A stretch of DNA of 64,000 bases from Bugula neritina (Eukaryota; Bryozoa; Gymnolaemata; Cheilostomatida; Bugulidae), in NCBI GenBank assembly GCA_964035545.1, contig OZ037769.1:5305429-5369428 (forward strand), written 5' to 3'. Position 1 is the stretch's first letter, and the number at the start of each line of letters is the position of its first letter. Position numbers and translations under genes: made by a program. Below are positions 1-23,990 of the stretch, piece by piece. The notes under the pieces are model-generated. The model saw nothing but the letters and a program-made list of their open reading frames with translations. It did not search any database and was not told the origin of the DNA.

Positions 1-847
1 TGTATTAAATTAAGTAAAATGACTAACTTTAAGCTACAATACGTGAATATAGAAATCTTTTTTGTTAATTATAACCAAGAGCTGCCACTCCCTCTCACTC
101 CTGCCTTTCCATTCAGCTGCATTTGACTTAATCATTTTTACTTCCTTTGTAAGAGCTTCGACTGTTTGGAAAATAATAAGGCAACTTGACAAAACCAACT
201 AACATTTGTCAATCAAACAAAAGCTTTAGTCTACATATTATACTAATTACATTTGCTCCCTTTGATTTTTTGTATTTTTATAGTTTCAATTGATTTGAAA
301 TTGCATTATAGTTAGAATATGTCAATTTTTAAAGTTCTTAAAATGAAACATTATAAAATGCAAACGTCTGACTGCTAAAAAAAACTCTGATTAATTTAGA
401 TCCACTTGCATGCATAGCTTGCACAGTTTTTGTTAATAGATTGTACAATAAATAATATTGTTACTATAACATATGTTTTAAGATAACCTTGTACCCAAGT
501 ACTATTAGCAACAGTTGTAACTTAAGGGGTGTTAAAGCATAATCACATTACCTATAAACCAAAATTCCATTTGCTATATGAGGCCAAAAATATTGCACTT
601 TAAAAGATAGTGTGTCTTTGATTCCTTTATTATACATTTTCAAATAATTCTACTCAATAGATAGTTTCAAAAATGACTTTTTGAAGCCTACAAGAACCTA
701 TTCAACAGAAGGGATGATTGCAAATTAGCTATTAATTATTATTTCATTATACTGTAAAATATGCTATGAATCATCATCAATAATCTGGATATAAAGGTGG
801 AGCTAGCTGTTAACATCTGGTGTCCATAAAATTTCTTTGTTTTTTAG

Positions 848-1483
848 AATTAAGACAACGATGCCTTCTGTACGTGAACATGCTTCACCCAGTTTTGCTG
901 GCAGCTACACTGAAGTTTGCCAACTTCATCGAGGATTTAGAAGTTTTGGCATCAGTGGTGACGCTGACTGTCTCAGTAAAAGAGACGGTACTACTGGTGA
1001 ACATGGTGAGTTATGAGTGAGGTGGCACGACATTGGTTAACTATACATAACCAACTGCTGCAATTTTGTTTCCTATTCAGTTTAAATGCAAGTTTTTGCT
1101 CCTAATGAATTAATATAATGTTGCTTTTTCTATATATTCAATAGTTAATATATATATTATTTATTTTATATAAAGTAGATACAGCAGAAGTTTATCAACA
1201 AGCACTGACTTCTACTGATGACACTCATGTCTATACTCATTTGGAGTTGCAATCCCATGAATCATCAGCCCTTTTAAATGCAGCAAGAAACGAGCAAGAA
1301 TATGAAGAAATTGCGGTAAAAGCAGAGGGCTATGTTAACCATGCTGCTGTATTTCCAGCTCTCACTTCAAGTCCATCAGGAGACTATGAATTAGTTGCAG
1401 GTCAGCTGTATGAACAACCAACAGGGGAGCACAACTCTACTTATGTTAATAGCAGTGCAACCAATGTCTACTGCAATATGTGA
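848..1483 (+). CDS. C-terminal part of a CUB/sushi-type receptor paralogue (cytoplasmic tail only)
   Basis: Two exons, 848-1005 and 1176-1483 (stop TGA 1481-1483), encode the last 154 or so residues of a gene whose earlier exons lie left of the window. The first exon aligns with exon 9215-9369 of the next gene: both carry PSV-x-E-x-ASP near the start and a DADCLS or NADCLS motif, with the same phases (one leading base, one trailing base). In the complete paralogue the membrane-spanning exon lies about 830 bases upstream of this exon, so here it should lie just outside the window. The tail is intracellular by inference. It is rich in tyrosine motifs: YEEI, YVN twice, YTHL, YELV, and a terminal YCNM two residues from the C-terminal end. 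Known SH2 preferences are Src-family for pYEEI, Grb2 for pYxN and PI3K p85 for pYxxM. The last exon has no counterpart in the neighbour. The acceptor is TTATATAAAG, weak in pyrimidines but in phase. A possible poly(A) signal AATAAA is at 2224. Confidence 0.7.
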
Positions 1484-3002
1484 AACATTTACAAGCACCC
1501 GTTTAATACCATAGACAAAATTTATTCAAAAACGCCAATCAATATGGTAAACTAGCACAATACTTTTTATTGAACCCTAACGACCTGGTGTCTAACAACT
1601 GTCAGCTGACAGCATTGGCTAACAAAACTATTGCATCTATTGTTGTAGACATGTTATTTACAAAGATAGAATTTTAAATTTTATCGGCTATGTAACACTT
1701 TTAAATTATATCCATTTTGATAATTTTTAAATATATCTAGTTTTTACAATGTGTTACAATTATTTGCCTGCATCAAAGACGAATTATTTGAAGCTTTCAC
1801 TGAGCTGATAACTTTTTTTCTGAACCAACAGGTCTGGGTGTCAAAAAAATACAAACTTCTTAATATATACTCTGATTACAAGTTTTAATGACGCGTTATT
1901 GTGAAAACGTATATTGTGTTTTTATTGTGGCATTGTTTATTATAATTCATTGTAAATCACATTACAATCGCACATTCCTATGAATCGATGCCTATAAGCA
2001 AATTAGTTCAATTTATATAATTGATAGGTTATCTAAATACTTTAATTGTGTTCAAATTCAAACTCAAAACAGGGTCTCTTTTGCATTAAATAAGATGTGA
2101 TATTTGTTTAGTAGTTGGAGTTACCTTCTACTAAAAATGTTTCTGTAATGCAGAGTGCTGGTTTAATCTAATTAACAGATATATACCCTATAGACAGCAA
2201 TAGCGCAGGGCAAGTTTTGATTCAATAAAATGCACTTTGTTGTCGCAGTTTAAATTGTATAATGTTTTGTATGTAATACAGTTCTTTGAAATTGAGCTTT
2301 TAGTTTGTTAACCTCTTAACAAATATTGAATGTTAAAATGTGGAAACTATGCATGCTAATATAATATTTCTAAATTAAGTATTCATTTTTCCAATGAGTA
2401 TTTAAATTGAAATATCGTTAGATTTTCAGGTTATTGTTTATAATTCCTTGCCAGTAAATGCAACAAATATTGTACAGCTTTTACTAGACTAATGATTTTT
2501 TTCTTACCATTCATCTCTCTTCACTACTGAACAGCAAACTCAGTTACAGCACTTTCGGATTCTCTATGCGCAGGGGCAACTGTTGGCCCTACTCAATGAC
2601 CATTCAGTAACCACCAAGCCTAAGGAATATAAAAGCTTTTACTAAAATATAAATTTTAAATACATGCACATTATTCTTAAAACATACTATTGTTTCATTA
2701 TAATGGAATTGTTTAATGCAATGCAAAACAATTTCACCATCTTTTCACAATGCTAGAGCACATCAGTTCAATATGTATTCAACTGTGGAAATACCCACTA
2801 TAACACAGCCTGCGCAGTGATAACATAAAGAGAGCTGGTTATTCTCACTCTAACTTGTTATCATTAAAGGAATTTTATAGTTTGTGTTCTTTCAATTTGT
2901 TTTATTGTGCAACTCACTCTATTACTTGTTAGTCAATGAGGAAGTTCAAAAGGCAACGAAGGAAAAAGCTTACATGTATATGATTGTTTAGGCACGCAGA
3001 GC

Positions 3003-3034
<32 letters not shown>

Positions 3035-3096
3035 ATAGCAGTATTGAGTTGACAGGTCTTATAATAATATGTTACTTCAAAATGAAACTTTCAAAT
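1484..3096. other. intergenic region between the two receptor genes
   Basis: This stretch has no open frame with splice-site or family support. It holds the presumed 3' UTR of the upstream gene (AATAAA at about 2224) and AT-rich spacer with a TAG triplet run at 3002-3034. Confidence 0.6.
3002..3034. repeat. (TAG)n microsatellite
   Basis: About eleven near-perfect copies of TAG lie about 60 bases upstream of the putative TATA box of the CUB/sushi receptor gene. Confidence 0.85.
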
Positions 3097-3105
3097 TATA
3101 TAAAA
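3097..3105 (+). promoter_or_regulatory. putative TATA box of the CUB/sushi receptor gene
   Basis: TATATAAAA lies 146 bases upstream of the chosen ATG (3243). A start site about 30 bases downstream would give a short 5' leader. An in-frame ATG at 3177 would also lie within that leader. This rests on the motif and its position only. Confidence 0.35.
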
Positions 3106-3242
3106 CAATCTACTGTGATATAAACTAGTAGATAGTTTGTAATCATCTCAGTGTTAGCTCTGTTAGCTGTTAACTCATGGAGAATGTTCATTTATATATT
3201 AACTCTATAACATCTACTTTCCATAAAGCTTTGGTCCAAAAT

Positions 3243-6200
3243 ATGACAACTTTCTACATCATAGCTGCAATACTCTGCATATTGAATCAGCAGGTAAAAA
3301 CTGGTGAGTTTATTTATGATAAATTGTGTATCAAATAAAATGTGTGTACTTTTTGTCAATTGATTGTCTTATTTCAAGTTTCAAGAAAAATTTCTTAACT
3401 TACATTCAGTTAGAACATTCGAAATTTCATAAAAGTCCTAATGAAAATTATATATTACTAAATTTGAATTTATTATAAAAGTTTGTTAGCCTAAAAGTCT
3501 TGGAAGCATTTTATTTATTTAAAATTTTTTTTAATTTTTTATGTTTCTGAAAAGTATTTCAGCAGAAGTGTTTTTATTTTATTATTATTGTAGGCCTACT
3601 GATTTGTTCGTCTTGAAATTTTACTGTGATATTTTATCATTTACTTTGAAAAGCTGTTGTTGATTTCCATAAACTAACTAGTCTATTACTCACATTATAG
3701 TTATAACCCTTCTCTTTAGGTGAACCAAAAACAGAATTTCAGTGTTTGAAGCTTGAAACACTACCTGTTAACCTCAATGGGTCAACAGGGTCAGTCGTGT
3801 CACCTTGTTACCCAAACTCATATACTAGCTGTAATATCAGAGTGCAATACTGCTGTGTCAGGTTTCCAAATCTGACTGAAGGCCAATGGTTAGGATTATA
3901 TAATAGTGATACATATTCATCTATATATGCTGGAGATAGACTGGCGATTAACAACGTTTCAACTGAGGGTGAACACTTCATTGAAAAAGAAGTAACATTC
4001 ACATCTTTGAAGGATGATCAGTTTATCCAGAACTATGGCTACAGTGGAATTGGTCCGGCGTTGTACTTTAGGAATAACTTCACCTACACCTCACAATCTG
4101 ATCATAAATTTCGTCTATCATTTAAATGTAAGGGTTATAGCTATATGTAGTTTGTCGTGACTTGCAAATAATTTTCAATGAACTATACTTCAGGTTCTAA
4201 AAAGCATATATCCTAATATTATAATTGCTTCAAGTTTTAACTTTTACGTTTACAGATAAAAGTAATATTTATCTGCATATAGTATGAATTTCTCAGTAAT
4301 TACGTTACATAAAAACTATTACATATGATATTCATTAAACAAGTTAGAAAGTCTTTACAACTAACTCAGTACTTTAGTTTACTTAAATTGCATTCAAAAA
4401 ATTTTTCATAAAAATTAGCCTTGGAATTTGTTTCATAATATGTTAATATTATGTGCCTATTATATTGGTAAATCAGCACAACTTCTAGTGTACAGTAACA
4501 GTTCTAAAAGCAAACGTTTTGGGTTTTATTTAATTTTTTTTAAGCCAAACTCTTGAAATGGATTTGTTTTGTTTGTGGGCGTTTTGTAACAGCAATAATT
4601 TGTAAGTTGTACGATAAGAATGTTGTACTTTGTCTAGACTTTATTTATGTAGATATGCTGAAGTTATAAGGTTAATGATGATTATAACTCAGAATATTTA
4701 TGTGTTGTGTGCTAATATATAGTTTATGTAGTGACTGCAACCTATATATAGCTAGTAAATGTATACTAGGCAGCCAGTAAGGCGTAAAATCGTTTGTTTA
4801 GCATTTTTATTGTTCTTTATCTTTTTTAAATGAATTTAATTTAGTTAATTTTTATGCTACAACTTAAAATATGACTATTACACAAGCTTGCTCTTCGTAT
4901 AGTAGATTTATGCTTAGAGAATATTTTGTTCATCAGGATTAAACACACCTATAATGCATAGTTATACTGTATCATGTTTTCTTTAAACAAACTCATTCTC
5001 TTTATTGTAGATGCTTACTATCTTCAAGGACAAACCATCACCTCATCTACTGACTCTAAGGGATACATTGTGAGCCACAGAGACTTTGATTATGGTACAT
5101 CTTCTGCAAGTAGTTATTCTAGTAGCACTGTCAGCAGCTTGTTTAAAGTAACTGGAATAAAACCCACTGATAGTGTGCAGATAAAGTTTCTATTTTTCAA
5201 AATAAAATATCGCCTAGTATGGTTTGATGATTACTTGACTATCGGTGGAGTTCAAGGTTTCCCAAATAATGAGCGATACTTTTACGGTGGAAATGACTAT
5301 ACAAACAGTGACATTGAGTTATTGAAGCCAGTAGGCTCTGAGATAACCTTCCAGTTTAGAGCAAGAAATAGATGGTACACCTTTGATGATGACGCAGCAG
5401 GGTTTATTTTTGAGTATGAAAGTAAGTTCATCTAATTTACGATTCCTTAGAATTAAGTAGGAAAGATGATGCCGTTCTTATCACTAACAGCCTAGCAGTT
5501 TAAATAAATAAGTTGCATTCTCCTTTTAAAATAACTATTGCTTACAATTGACCATTTTAATTGCAATATTCAGAATTATCTTTCTAATTTAATTTTGACC
5601 TCTACCATTAAAATTGTACTTTAATATAATTGCTACTTTTATGTTATATAACAATTAAACTGCATATTTATTTTTCGATGTAATAACTAATCAAGTTTAA
5701 TTTGTAGCCAATTAACATAACATAAAATTCAAACATATTATTGCGTTTATTGATGGGGCTCATATCCTCACCCATCCTTATCTATCTCCACTCTATGCTA
5801 TCATTTATAAAAAGCCCACGCTAGTTTATAGTCACCATCCCTGTGAAAAGCCTTTGACGGAAAGGGTTTTTTGTTAAGTCGGGCTAAGGGTTTATTTAAA
5901 TGGGGCACAGGAGCAATTTTGGCTATAGATGCTTTTTTTAACATCACCATTGGCCTTTGGCGTGACTTGAATCCATGACTTTGTCTTTACTAGGTAAACA
6001 CTCTAAACCTCATAGAACATGGGTGCTCCCTATGTTATCATTTATGTTATATAAAAATTAAACTGTTATGTTATTTATGTATAAATAACTAGCCAAATCT
6101 AGTTTCCAGCCCAATAACAGAAATTAAAATGTGAAAATATCATTACTTTTATTAATGGGGCACCAATATTGTTCTCTAAAAAAGGTGAAGATATAAGAGC

Positions 6201-9200
6201 AGAGACAATTTTGAGTATTCGCTGTCAACAACCAGTATGCTCAATAATTAATTTATTTGTACATCATCATATACAAGTTTTTGTATTTCAGTAGTTACAG
6301 ACAGCTGTCCACCAACCGTTGAGAATGCTCAAGTAGTTTTATTCTCAACTCCAGCATTAAGTGGAAGTAAGAGCTACACAATCAAGTGTAATAAAGGATT
6401 TAGAACTATAGAGAACTCTACTGAACAGATTTATATCTGTGGAAGTCAGAAGACCTGGTTACCCTGTATTGGTATGACATCATGTGTTAATAGCAACTAT
6501 GTTTCAGATAGAATGTTATTACATTAATTCCGCTCTGCTCAAAAATTGAGGTATCTGTGAGAACCTTTGATGAATGCTGCTTTTAGCCAGTCTAAGAACT
6601 TGTTTCCACTGTGGTACAGTAGAAATTATGACAAGATATCACCAATAGCCTTAGGAAAATTTAAACCTACGTCCTTGTGTTTACTAGGACAGCAATCTAA
6701 CCACTGGGTGTTAGCTGTTTTTATTGCATATTATTCTTTGAATCAGAAGAATTTGAGCAAATGTTTTACAACTCAACTGACTGTATTATAATTTGTGTTG
6801 TCTGAGTTAAATCTGCTTAAACTTGACAAGATTATCAATTAAATCGTTGTAGAAATAGAGTGTAGACAACTTCCAATATCTCTGAGAAACATCCCATACT
6901 TGAATATCTCACTAGATTCACCTGGTATTCAAGTCATAAATTCAACCTTGACCTTCACATGTAACTCTACTGACTACACTCTAGTAGGTGATAGCCAAGC
7001 TATTTGCTCAGCAGATGGTGTTTGGGTAGTGGAGAAAACTCCCAGCTGCCAGCTAAACAGTAGTACAACTACTGCAATTTCTACAGGTTAGTATATCGTC
7101 TCTCAAAAGGAAGTAGTTTGATTCATTGACAGGAGGCACTTTTTTAGCACACATGTCATGCATTGTGCTAAATATGTAATTCAAATATTAAAGTCATCGG
7201 TGATGATAAGACATGACTTCTGTCAAAACTTTCTTTACATATTTGAATTTAAGTTCATACGCTATATAAGTTTTCATAAGCTTATACCATATTTTAAAGC
7301 CAAAACTAGAATCAAGTTCATGTTATACAGCATCTATTAATTTATTTTTATACACAGTGCCGGCTGGAGTTAATTTTATAAGGTTGTCTGTCAGTATTTT
7401 ATAAAGTTTTAATAATTATGCAAAAGCAAACTAATTATGCTTTAAAATTGAAAAACTAAAATTACTAATTGCAGTTACCAGATGTGAAAACATGGCAGAC
7501 TTGAAACAAGACCCAAACTTGATTATATCTACGCCATCTGGTGGTGAGCCTACAGTGGGAAGTGTTATCTCCTTCTCATGTGACACGAGTAAGTTCTTGT
7601 TAGTTGGTGATATACAAGCCGTGTGTTCCTCAGAAGGAGAATGGAGTGTCAGCAATGCTCCTCAGTGTCTTCCTTTACCAAATTCTACAAACTCTGTTAC
7701 AGTCTCAGGTGAGTAGTTCAGTGCGTATAATAGAAGCTCCTAATTCTCAGACACATGCTGTTCAAAATTTCTTTTCATTTAACTTTATGTGTATCTCAAA
7801 ATCAATTATTCCTGTAAAAATATGATGCTTTCATGCAGATTGGCTGGAAATCAAAACACCAACAGAGTTTTCATACTCTATTATAGCATGAAAATATTAT
7901 TAACAAAAAAAACACCGCACGATACTCAAAACTATACAGCCATATTATGACTGTGCGTTATTGTAACTATAGGTTTACCTCCTTTATGACAATAGCAGCT
8001 ACTTTATTTTAGGACATGCTGCAAAATGTTTGAAGAGTGTTAACAAATGTTATTTTTTAAAGTAGAAAGTTTAATCAAAACTTACTGTAACAGATAGGTT
8101 TTTATACCTTCACTCTGCTTGACACTCAACCTTAAAATAAGTTTCAACTTGACTGCAGGTAAAACCCTGTTACAGATCAAGTCTTACTGCAGGTAAAACT
8201 TTACTGCTCATTGTTTTTACTTGTAGCAGCAGCAGACAGCATAACAGGAAGTACGATAACTAAGAAAATAAATGGAACTGCTACATATGCTGGAATTGGG
8301 GCAAGCATAGCTGTTTTAATCATCGTGATAGTAGCCATTGTTCTCATCATAAGAAGAAGAAGGAAGGCTAATTCCAAACAAACTGGGTAAGACTATTTAA
8401 TAAAATGTTTGAATTAAAATATACAATTATAGCAACTTCAATTGCTCATATTAACTGCCCCCTCCCATTATTTTTCTATTTAACCATGCTTACTTCTCTT
8501 GTATCATGGCTCTTGACTGCTTGCAGCATGATTTCAGTCAGCCTAATAAAACACAATACAACTTGTTTAATCAACTAGAATCTAAACATGCAACTGCATA
8601 TAAAATTTAATTGTTAATTGTTGTATTCCAATCATAGTGTAGATTGGTTTGAAATTATGCCAGATTTAGCAGATCTATTTTTGGGCTCATTAAAATATAA
8701 CATAATTTATGAGGGTGGTATTTCACGCCCCCAAGCTTTGTTTGGTTCATGGACACTTATATAATACTTCAATAAATTTGGTGACTAATAAGATTTGGCA
8801 ATAACTGTAGTATTGCTACAATTGAACTTTAACATATATTTTACCATGACAGTATTAATTATAGCAACAGTTTCAATTATGAATGTGCTTTAATACGTAT
8901 TATTAAATGTGAGGAATTTTGTATAAGACCAAAAATATACTGGACTTTAAAGTATGACACATTTTTGATTGAAAAGTGCACTTCAACTTAAATAATGTAA
9001 ATAATGCCAACTTAAATAGTTTGATAATTGAATTCTCACACATTACAGCTTACATTAAATTATTCATAATAAAAATAAATACTTGTATATTATTGCGCAT
9101 GATTGTATATTTATATTACTAGCTACAACTAGCTGTTGCATTATGCTAAAACTTGGCTATGTAAGAGTTTGAGCTGTTGCTATTTGGTGACCATATAAGT

Positions 9201-10642
9201 TCTATATCTTTTAGGGAGACAGCAGTGCCTTCTGTACTTGAAAAAGCTTCACCTATTCCTGCTGATGTCTACTCCGAAGTTTACCAACTTCAAGGAGAGT
9301 GTGGGGGTTCTGGCAGCAGTGGTAACGCTGACTGTCTCAGTAGGAGAGATGGTGCTAGTGATGAACATGGTGAGTTATGGGTGAACTGACATTCTATAAA
9401 TAAACATGTTTCAAAAATAAAATTCAAAAAGAGAGAAAGACAATGGTAGAATATATTCCTAGGTAAACTTTTGGTCTAATCAATCATTTAAACATCATCA
9501 GGAGTAAAATTTTTGAGAAGCACATGCAGTAAAAGCTAATGATACGAACTGAATAGCTTCAAAAGAAACCGAAGCTTCTATTGCTTTAAAAGTTTGATAT
9601 TCTTAGTGCACAAAGTTGTAAATATTTTTTTATGATGAGTTCTTAAATTTATGTGATAATGTTTAATAAATAGCTGTGCTGCCCAACATGTGTATTATAT
9701 TATTTTTTCTGACTTCTATGGCTCTATACTATTGCCTATGGCTTTATTACATTCAAAGCCCAAGCACCAAAGTGTATATATATTTTTTTCTGATTCTGTT
9801 TTTATTGAAAAAAAAAATTTTTTATTTGAAAGTTTACCTCATGTCATCTTATAACCGAAATCAATGCATTTGGAACTCGAAATTAATGCATTTGGAACTC
9901 GAAATCAATGCATTTGGAACTCGTAATTAAGAGCACAGCAATATATATATATCAACTATAGTGCATCTGTTCAGAAATTTTTCTAAAATTTTCAAATAGC
10001 ACAGTTTCCAACTTGCATTAGGCTATAGATTAAAAATTTTATTTAACATATTCAATGACTAATAATCTTCTTCTACTTCAACAGCTGTGTACATCCTGGC
10101 AGAAGATATAGATGATATGACTCATCAAAGGTCTGACTCATCAAAAGTTATCTATAGTCTGGCTGACTCACATGACAATCAGAATTATGCCAACTCTTCT
10201 GCCATTCAGAGGTAAAACTAAACTCCTTATTTCCTTGATACATCGAATAGCACATTGCTTTATATTGCTATATAGCTATATTATATTGTATATAATGCAC
10301 AGTATAAATACTACTGCTACTTCTTATAGCTTTACATATCTTGATGGAACATTTCACTGCAGGATACACAATTTTTTCTATCAAAACTGTGAAAGTAGTT
10401 AAATATGTTAACCTTCTTTCATTCTTGGCTAAAAGAACATTATATGGCAGCAGCTGCATTAAAATTAATTAATAATCATTCAAACTCACTTTTACAAACT
10501 TTTACTTGTTTAATTCTGTAGAAGAATGGATAACAATGAGTCGGCCAACCTTTATACAGACATTACTGCAGATAAAAAGAGAAAGAAACAGCCTGGCGAA
10601 GTTGAGGTGGAGATGTTTGAGAATGAGTTGTATGGCGCGTGA
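3243..10642 (+). CDS. single-pass receptor: signal peptide, 2 CUB-like, 3 sushi domains, TM helix, Tyr-rich tail
   Basis: Ten exons: 3243-3303, 3720-4127, 5011-5421, 6292-6471, 6853-7086, 7475-7708, 8227-8386, 9215-9369, 10085-10211 and 10522-10642. They sum to 2091 nt, or 696 residues. Residues 1-20 are a hydrophobic signal peptide (MTTFYIIAAILCIL). About 21-156 and 157-293 are CUB-like. Three four-cysteine sushi (CCP) modules follow at about 294-353, 354-431 and 432-509. Residues 531-551 form a membrane helix, followed by a stop-transfer run RRRRK. The tail holds tyrosines 582, 586, 617, 638, 649 (YAN, a Grb2-type site), 668 (YTDI) and 694. No strict ITIM is present. All introns between extracellular modules are phase 1, as usual for shuffled modules. 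CUB plus sushi suggests adhesion, complement-like or pattern-recognition binding at the cell surface; the ligand is unknown. An in-frame ATG at 3177 would add 22 polar residues; 3243 is preferred because it places the signal peptide at the N-terminus. The last exon ends in the TGA at 10640-10642. Confidence 0.82.
5820..6035 (-). mobile_element. tRNA-derived SINE copy 1
   Basis: This is a full-length-looking member of the dispersed family seen also at 6550-6712, 21825-21958, 23548-23735 and 31008-31232. Read on the minus strand, a tRNA-like head with degenerate A and B boxes is followed by a core (GGTGATGTTA...CATC...TTGCTC.TGTGCC) and a unique tail. It lies in the intron between the second CUB exon and the first sushi exon. 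Confidence 0.65.
6550..6712 (-). mobile_element. degraded SINE copy 2
   Basis: This is a diverged copy of the same family with internal deletions, recognisable by the TATCACCAATAGCCTT and TGTGTTTACTAGGACAGC segments matching the copies at 5820-6035 and 31008-31232. It lies in the next intron of the receptor gene. Confidence 0.5.
9857..9926. repeat. 22-bp tandem repeat, three copies
   Basis: Three near-identical units of GAAATCAATGCATTTGGAAC plus TC lie in an intron of the receptor gene. The units differ at one or two positions. Confidence 0.85.
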
Positions 10643-10878
10643 TAGAGCAACTCCTGAAAGTAAAGCATTTTACTTACACTCATAGAAAGACAACTCCGAA
10701 AGATAGTTTTATTTTGTAGTCACACCCTAACTTATTGCCTATTTTATATCAGGACTTTAAAAGATGCATGCTTAAGAGAGGTGAGAAATTTAAACCTTAT
10801 GCAAAGATAATGTAAACCTCAACATATCTCCAAGCTCAGCAGTTTTGTCAAATCATAAATGTGCTTTGAATAATATAG

Positions 10879-10879
<1 letters not shown>

Positions 10880-10938
<59 letters not shown>
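10880..10938. repeat. (TA)n microsatellite
   Basis: An essentially pure TA dinucleotide run of nearly 60 bases. Confidence 0.9.
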
Positions 10939-10941
<3 letters not shown>

Positions 10942-11060
10942 TCTCGCACTCACAGAGCTGTTTTCATATTAGTAGTATAAAACTGAACTACAATTAGGAT
11001 ATGCGTAGTTTTACAAGTTGGCTGTAGCAGTCAATTTTAGAGCAATGAACAACACATTTT

Positions 11061-11452
11061 GGGCAGTGTAATAATACAATCTGGCACGAAATAGATTTAA
11101 TAGAGTAGATAACTCCATGCGTTGGTGGAAAATAGTAACATTTCCCATATCTCGGACGACAACTACTTTTCTCTTTTTAGTGAAAATAAATTCTTACCGC
11201 AAAAGAGTCATTGTTTAGGGACTAAATTATAATCAATAAAATTTAGAGCTGTTTGGAGCAGTGTAGAATAATAATATTATCTGGCACCGAAACATAATCA
11301 ATAGTGCGGATAACTTCATGCATTTGTGAAAAATAGCAACATCTCTTATTTTTCGGGATGAAAATTACTTTTACATTTTTCGTTAAAATAAATTCTTACT
11401 GCAAAAAGATTCATTGTTTAGGGACTTAATGATAATCAATAAAACTTAGAAC
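11061..11452. repeat. direct tandem duplication, about 195 bp per unit
   Basis: The two adjacent units begin at GGGCAGTGTAATAATA (about 11061) and GGAGCAGTGTAGAATAA (about 11255). Both contain ATCTGGCAC, GATAACT.CATGC, GAAAATAG.AACAT, AAAATAAATTCTTAC and TCATTGTTTAGGGACT in the same order. Differences are scattered, so the duplication is old. Confidence 0.8.
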
Positions 11453-12678
11453 TGTATAACTACCAGTAAGAAATTCATAAGTTTGTTCAGCATCTAGAGA
11501 ATTATATTTATAACAAAAACATTCAACAAGAATATAATTTGTAAACAAGTCATGATAGTAGATTAAAAGGATAAAAGTTCATTGCAAATGACTCATCAGA
11601 TTACTACAATATAAGTTATACTATTGACAGGCATTAGAATAATAATAATTTTAAATGCCTGAAATATTCAGTAAAGCTTCAATCAAATAAGTCAATAATA
11701 TCAAACAAAAAATTATGCCATTTCACGATACATTATATAAAACTATGATATATTTATGTATACATAACTAAAATTACATTGTGAATATTTGTTGTGCTGA
11801 CTGATTAAGAATATAAGTCATGAAGTAAAATGAGATTTTTGAAAAAAATAAACCATTAAAATATGATACCATAGTTTCTAGCAGAATCTGAGTGTTTGTT
11901 AAACTTAGCCAAGCACTGTGAATCAAAATTCGATATATTACAGCAGCGTCTAGCTAAGGGTTGGCTATTTATAAACAGTAGCACATGGAGTAGGTATTGC
12001 TAGAACACCAGCCTCTGCATGAAGTCTACAAAATCAACAATTGTATGAGATAGCCACCTTGACATGGCCCAAGGCAGAAGACGATAGAATTAGCAAGCAA
12101 TAAGCATCATTGTTACAAAATCAAGCCAATCACATGTGAGTTTACTAAACACGCCAATAAAACAATGCAGTGATATTTAGAAAATAGTGTCAACTCACAA
12201 TGTATATTTTATTTTGCTCAATAAATCATGCCAAACAAATATGAAACCAAGAACTCAAAGAGCTGGTAAATCTTAAGCGTTTTACAAATGAGAACACGAG
12301 GCAGCATAACAGTGCAAAAGGTGACACTAGAACTTTATATCAATAACTTAGAATTTAGATCACTAACAATATTTTAAACTCATGAGGAACGTGAAATTTA
12401 GGGCTAAGTACTAGAGTATCAAATCTGAAACTTATAATTTGAAACTAATGAATAGAAGTAAAGTTAATCAGTACTTTTAGTTTGAAACTCTTTGATCACA
12501 CCAGGAAATAAACAGGAAATGGGGCAACACAAAGAATGTAGTGTGCAAGTAACTAACATAACAAATCTCATTACTTGTTGAATTACATTCAATTCTGTAA
12601 CATGCTATGATTATGATAAAAAGCTCAAATAAACACAGAGAAAGTAACTTTACTGTAGAGAGAAGACAACTCTTGGCT

Positions 12679-23990
<11,312 letters not shown>

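Larger units (their letters stand above)
10643..12678. other. intergenic region between receptor gene and PCBP (converging 3' ends)
   Basis: No coding exon is supported here. It contains the 3' UTRs of both converging genes, a TA microsatellite and a tandem duplication. Candidate poly(A) signals are AATAAA near 11187 (plus strand) and TTTATT near 12208, which reads AATAAA on the minus strand about 470 nt after the PCBP stop. Confidence 0.6.
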
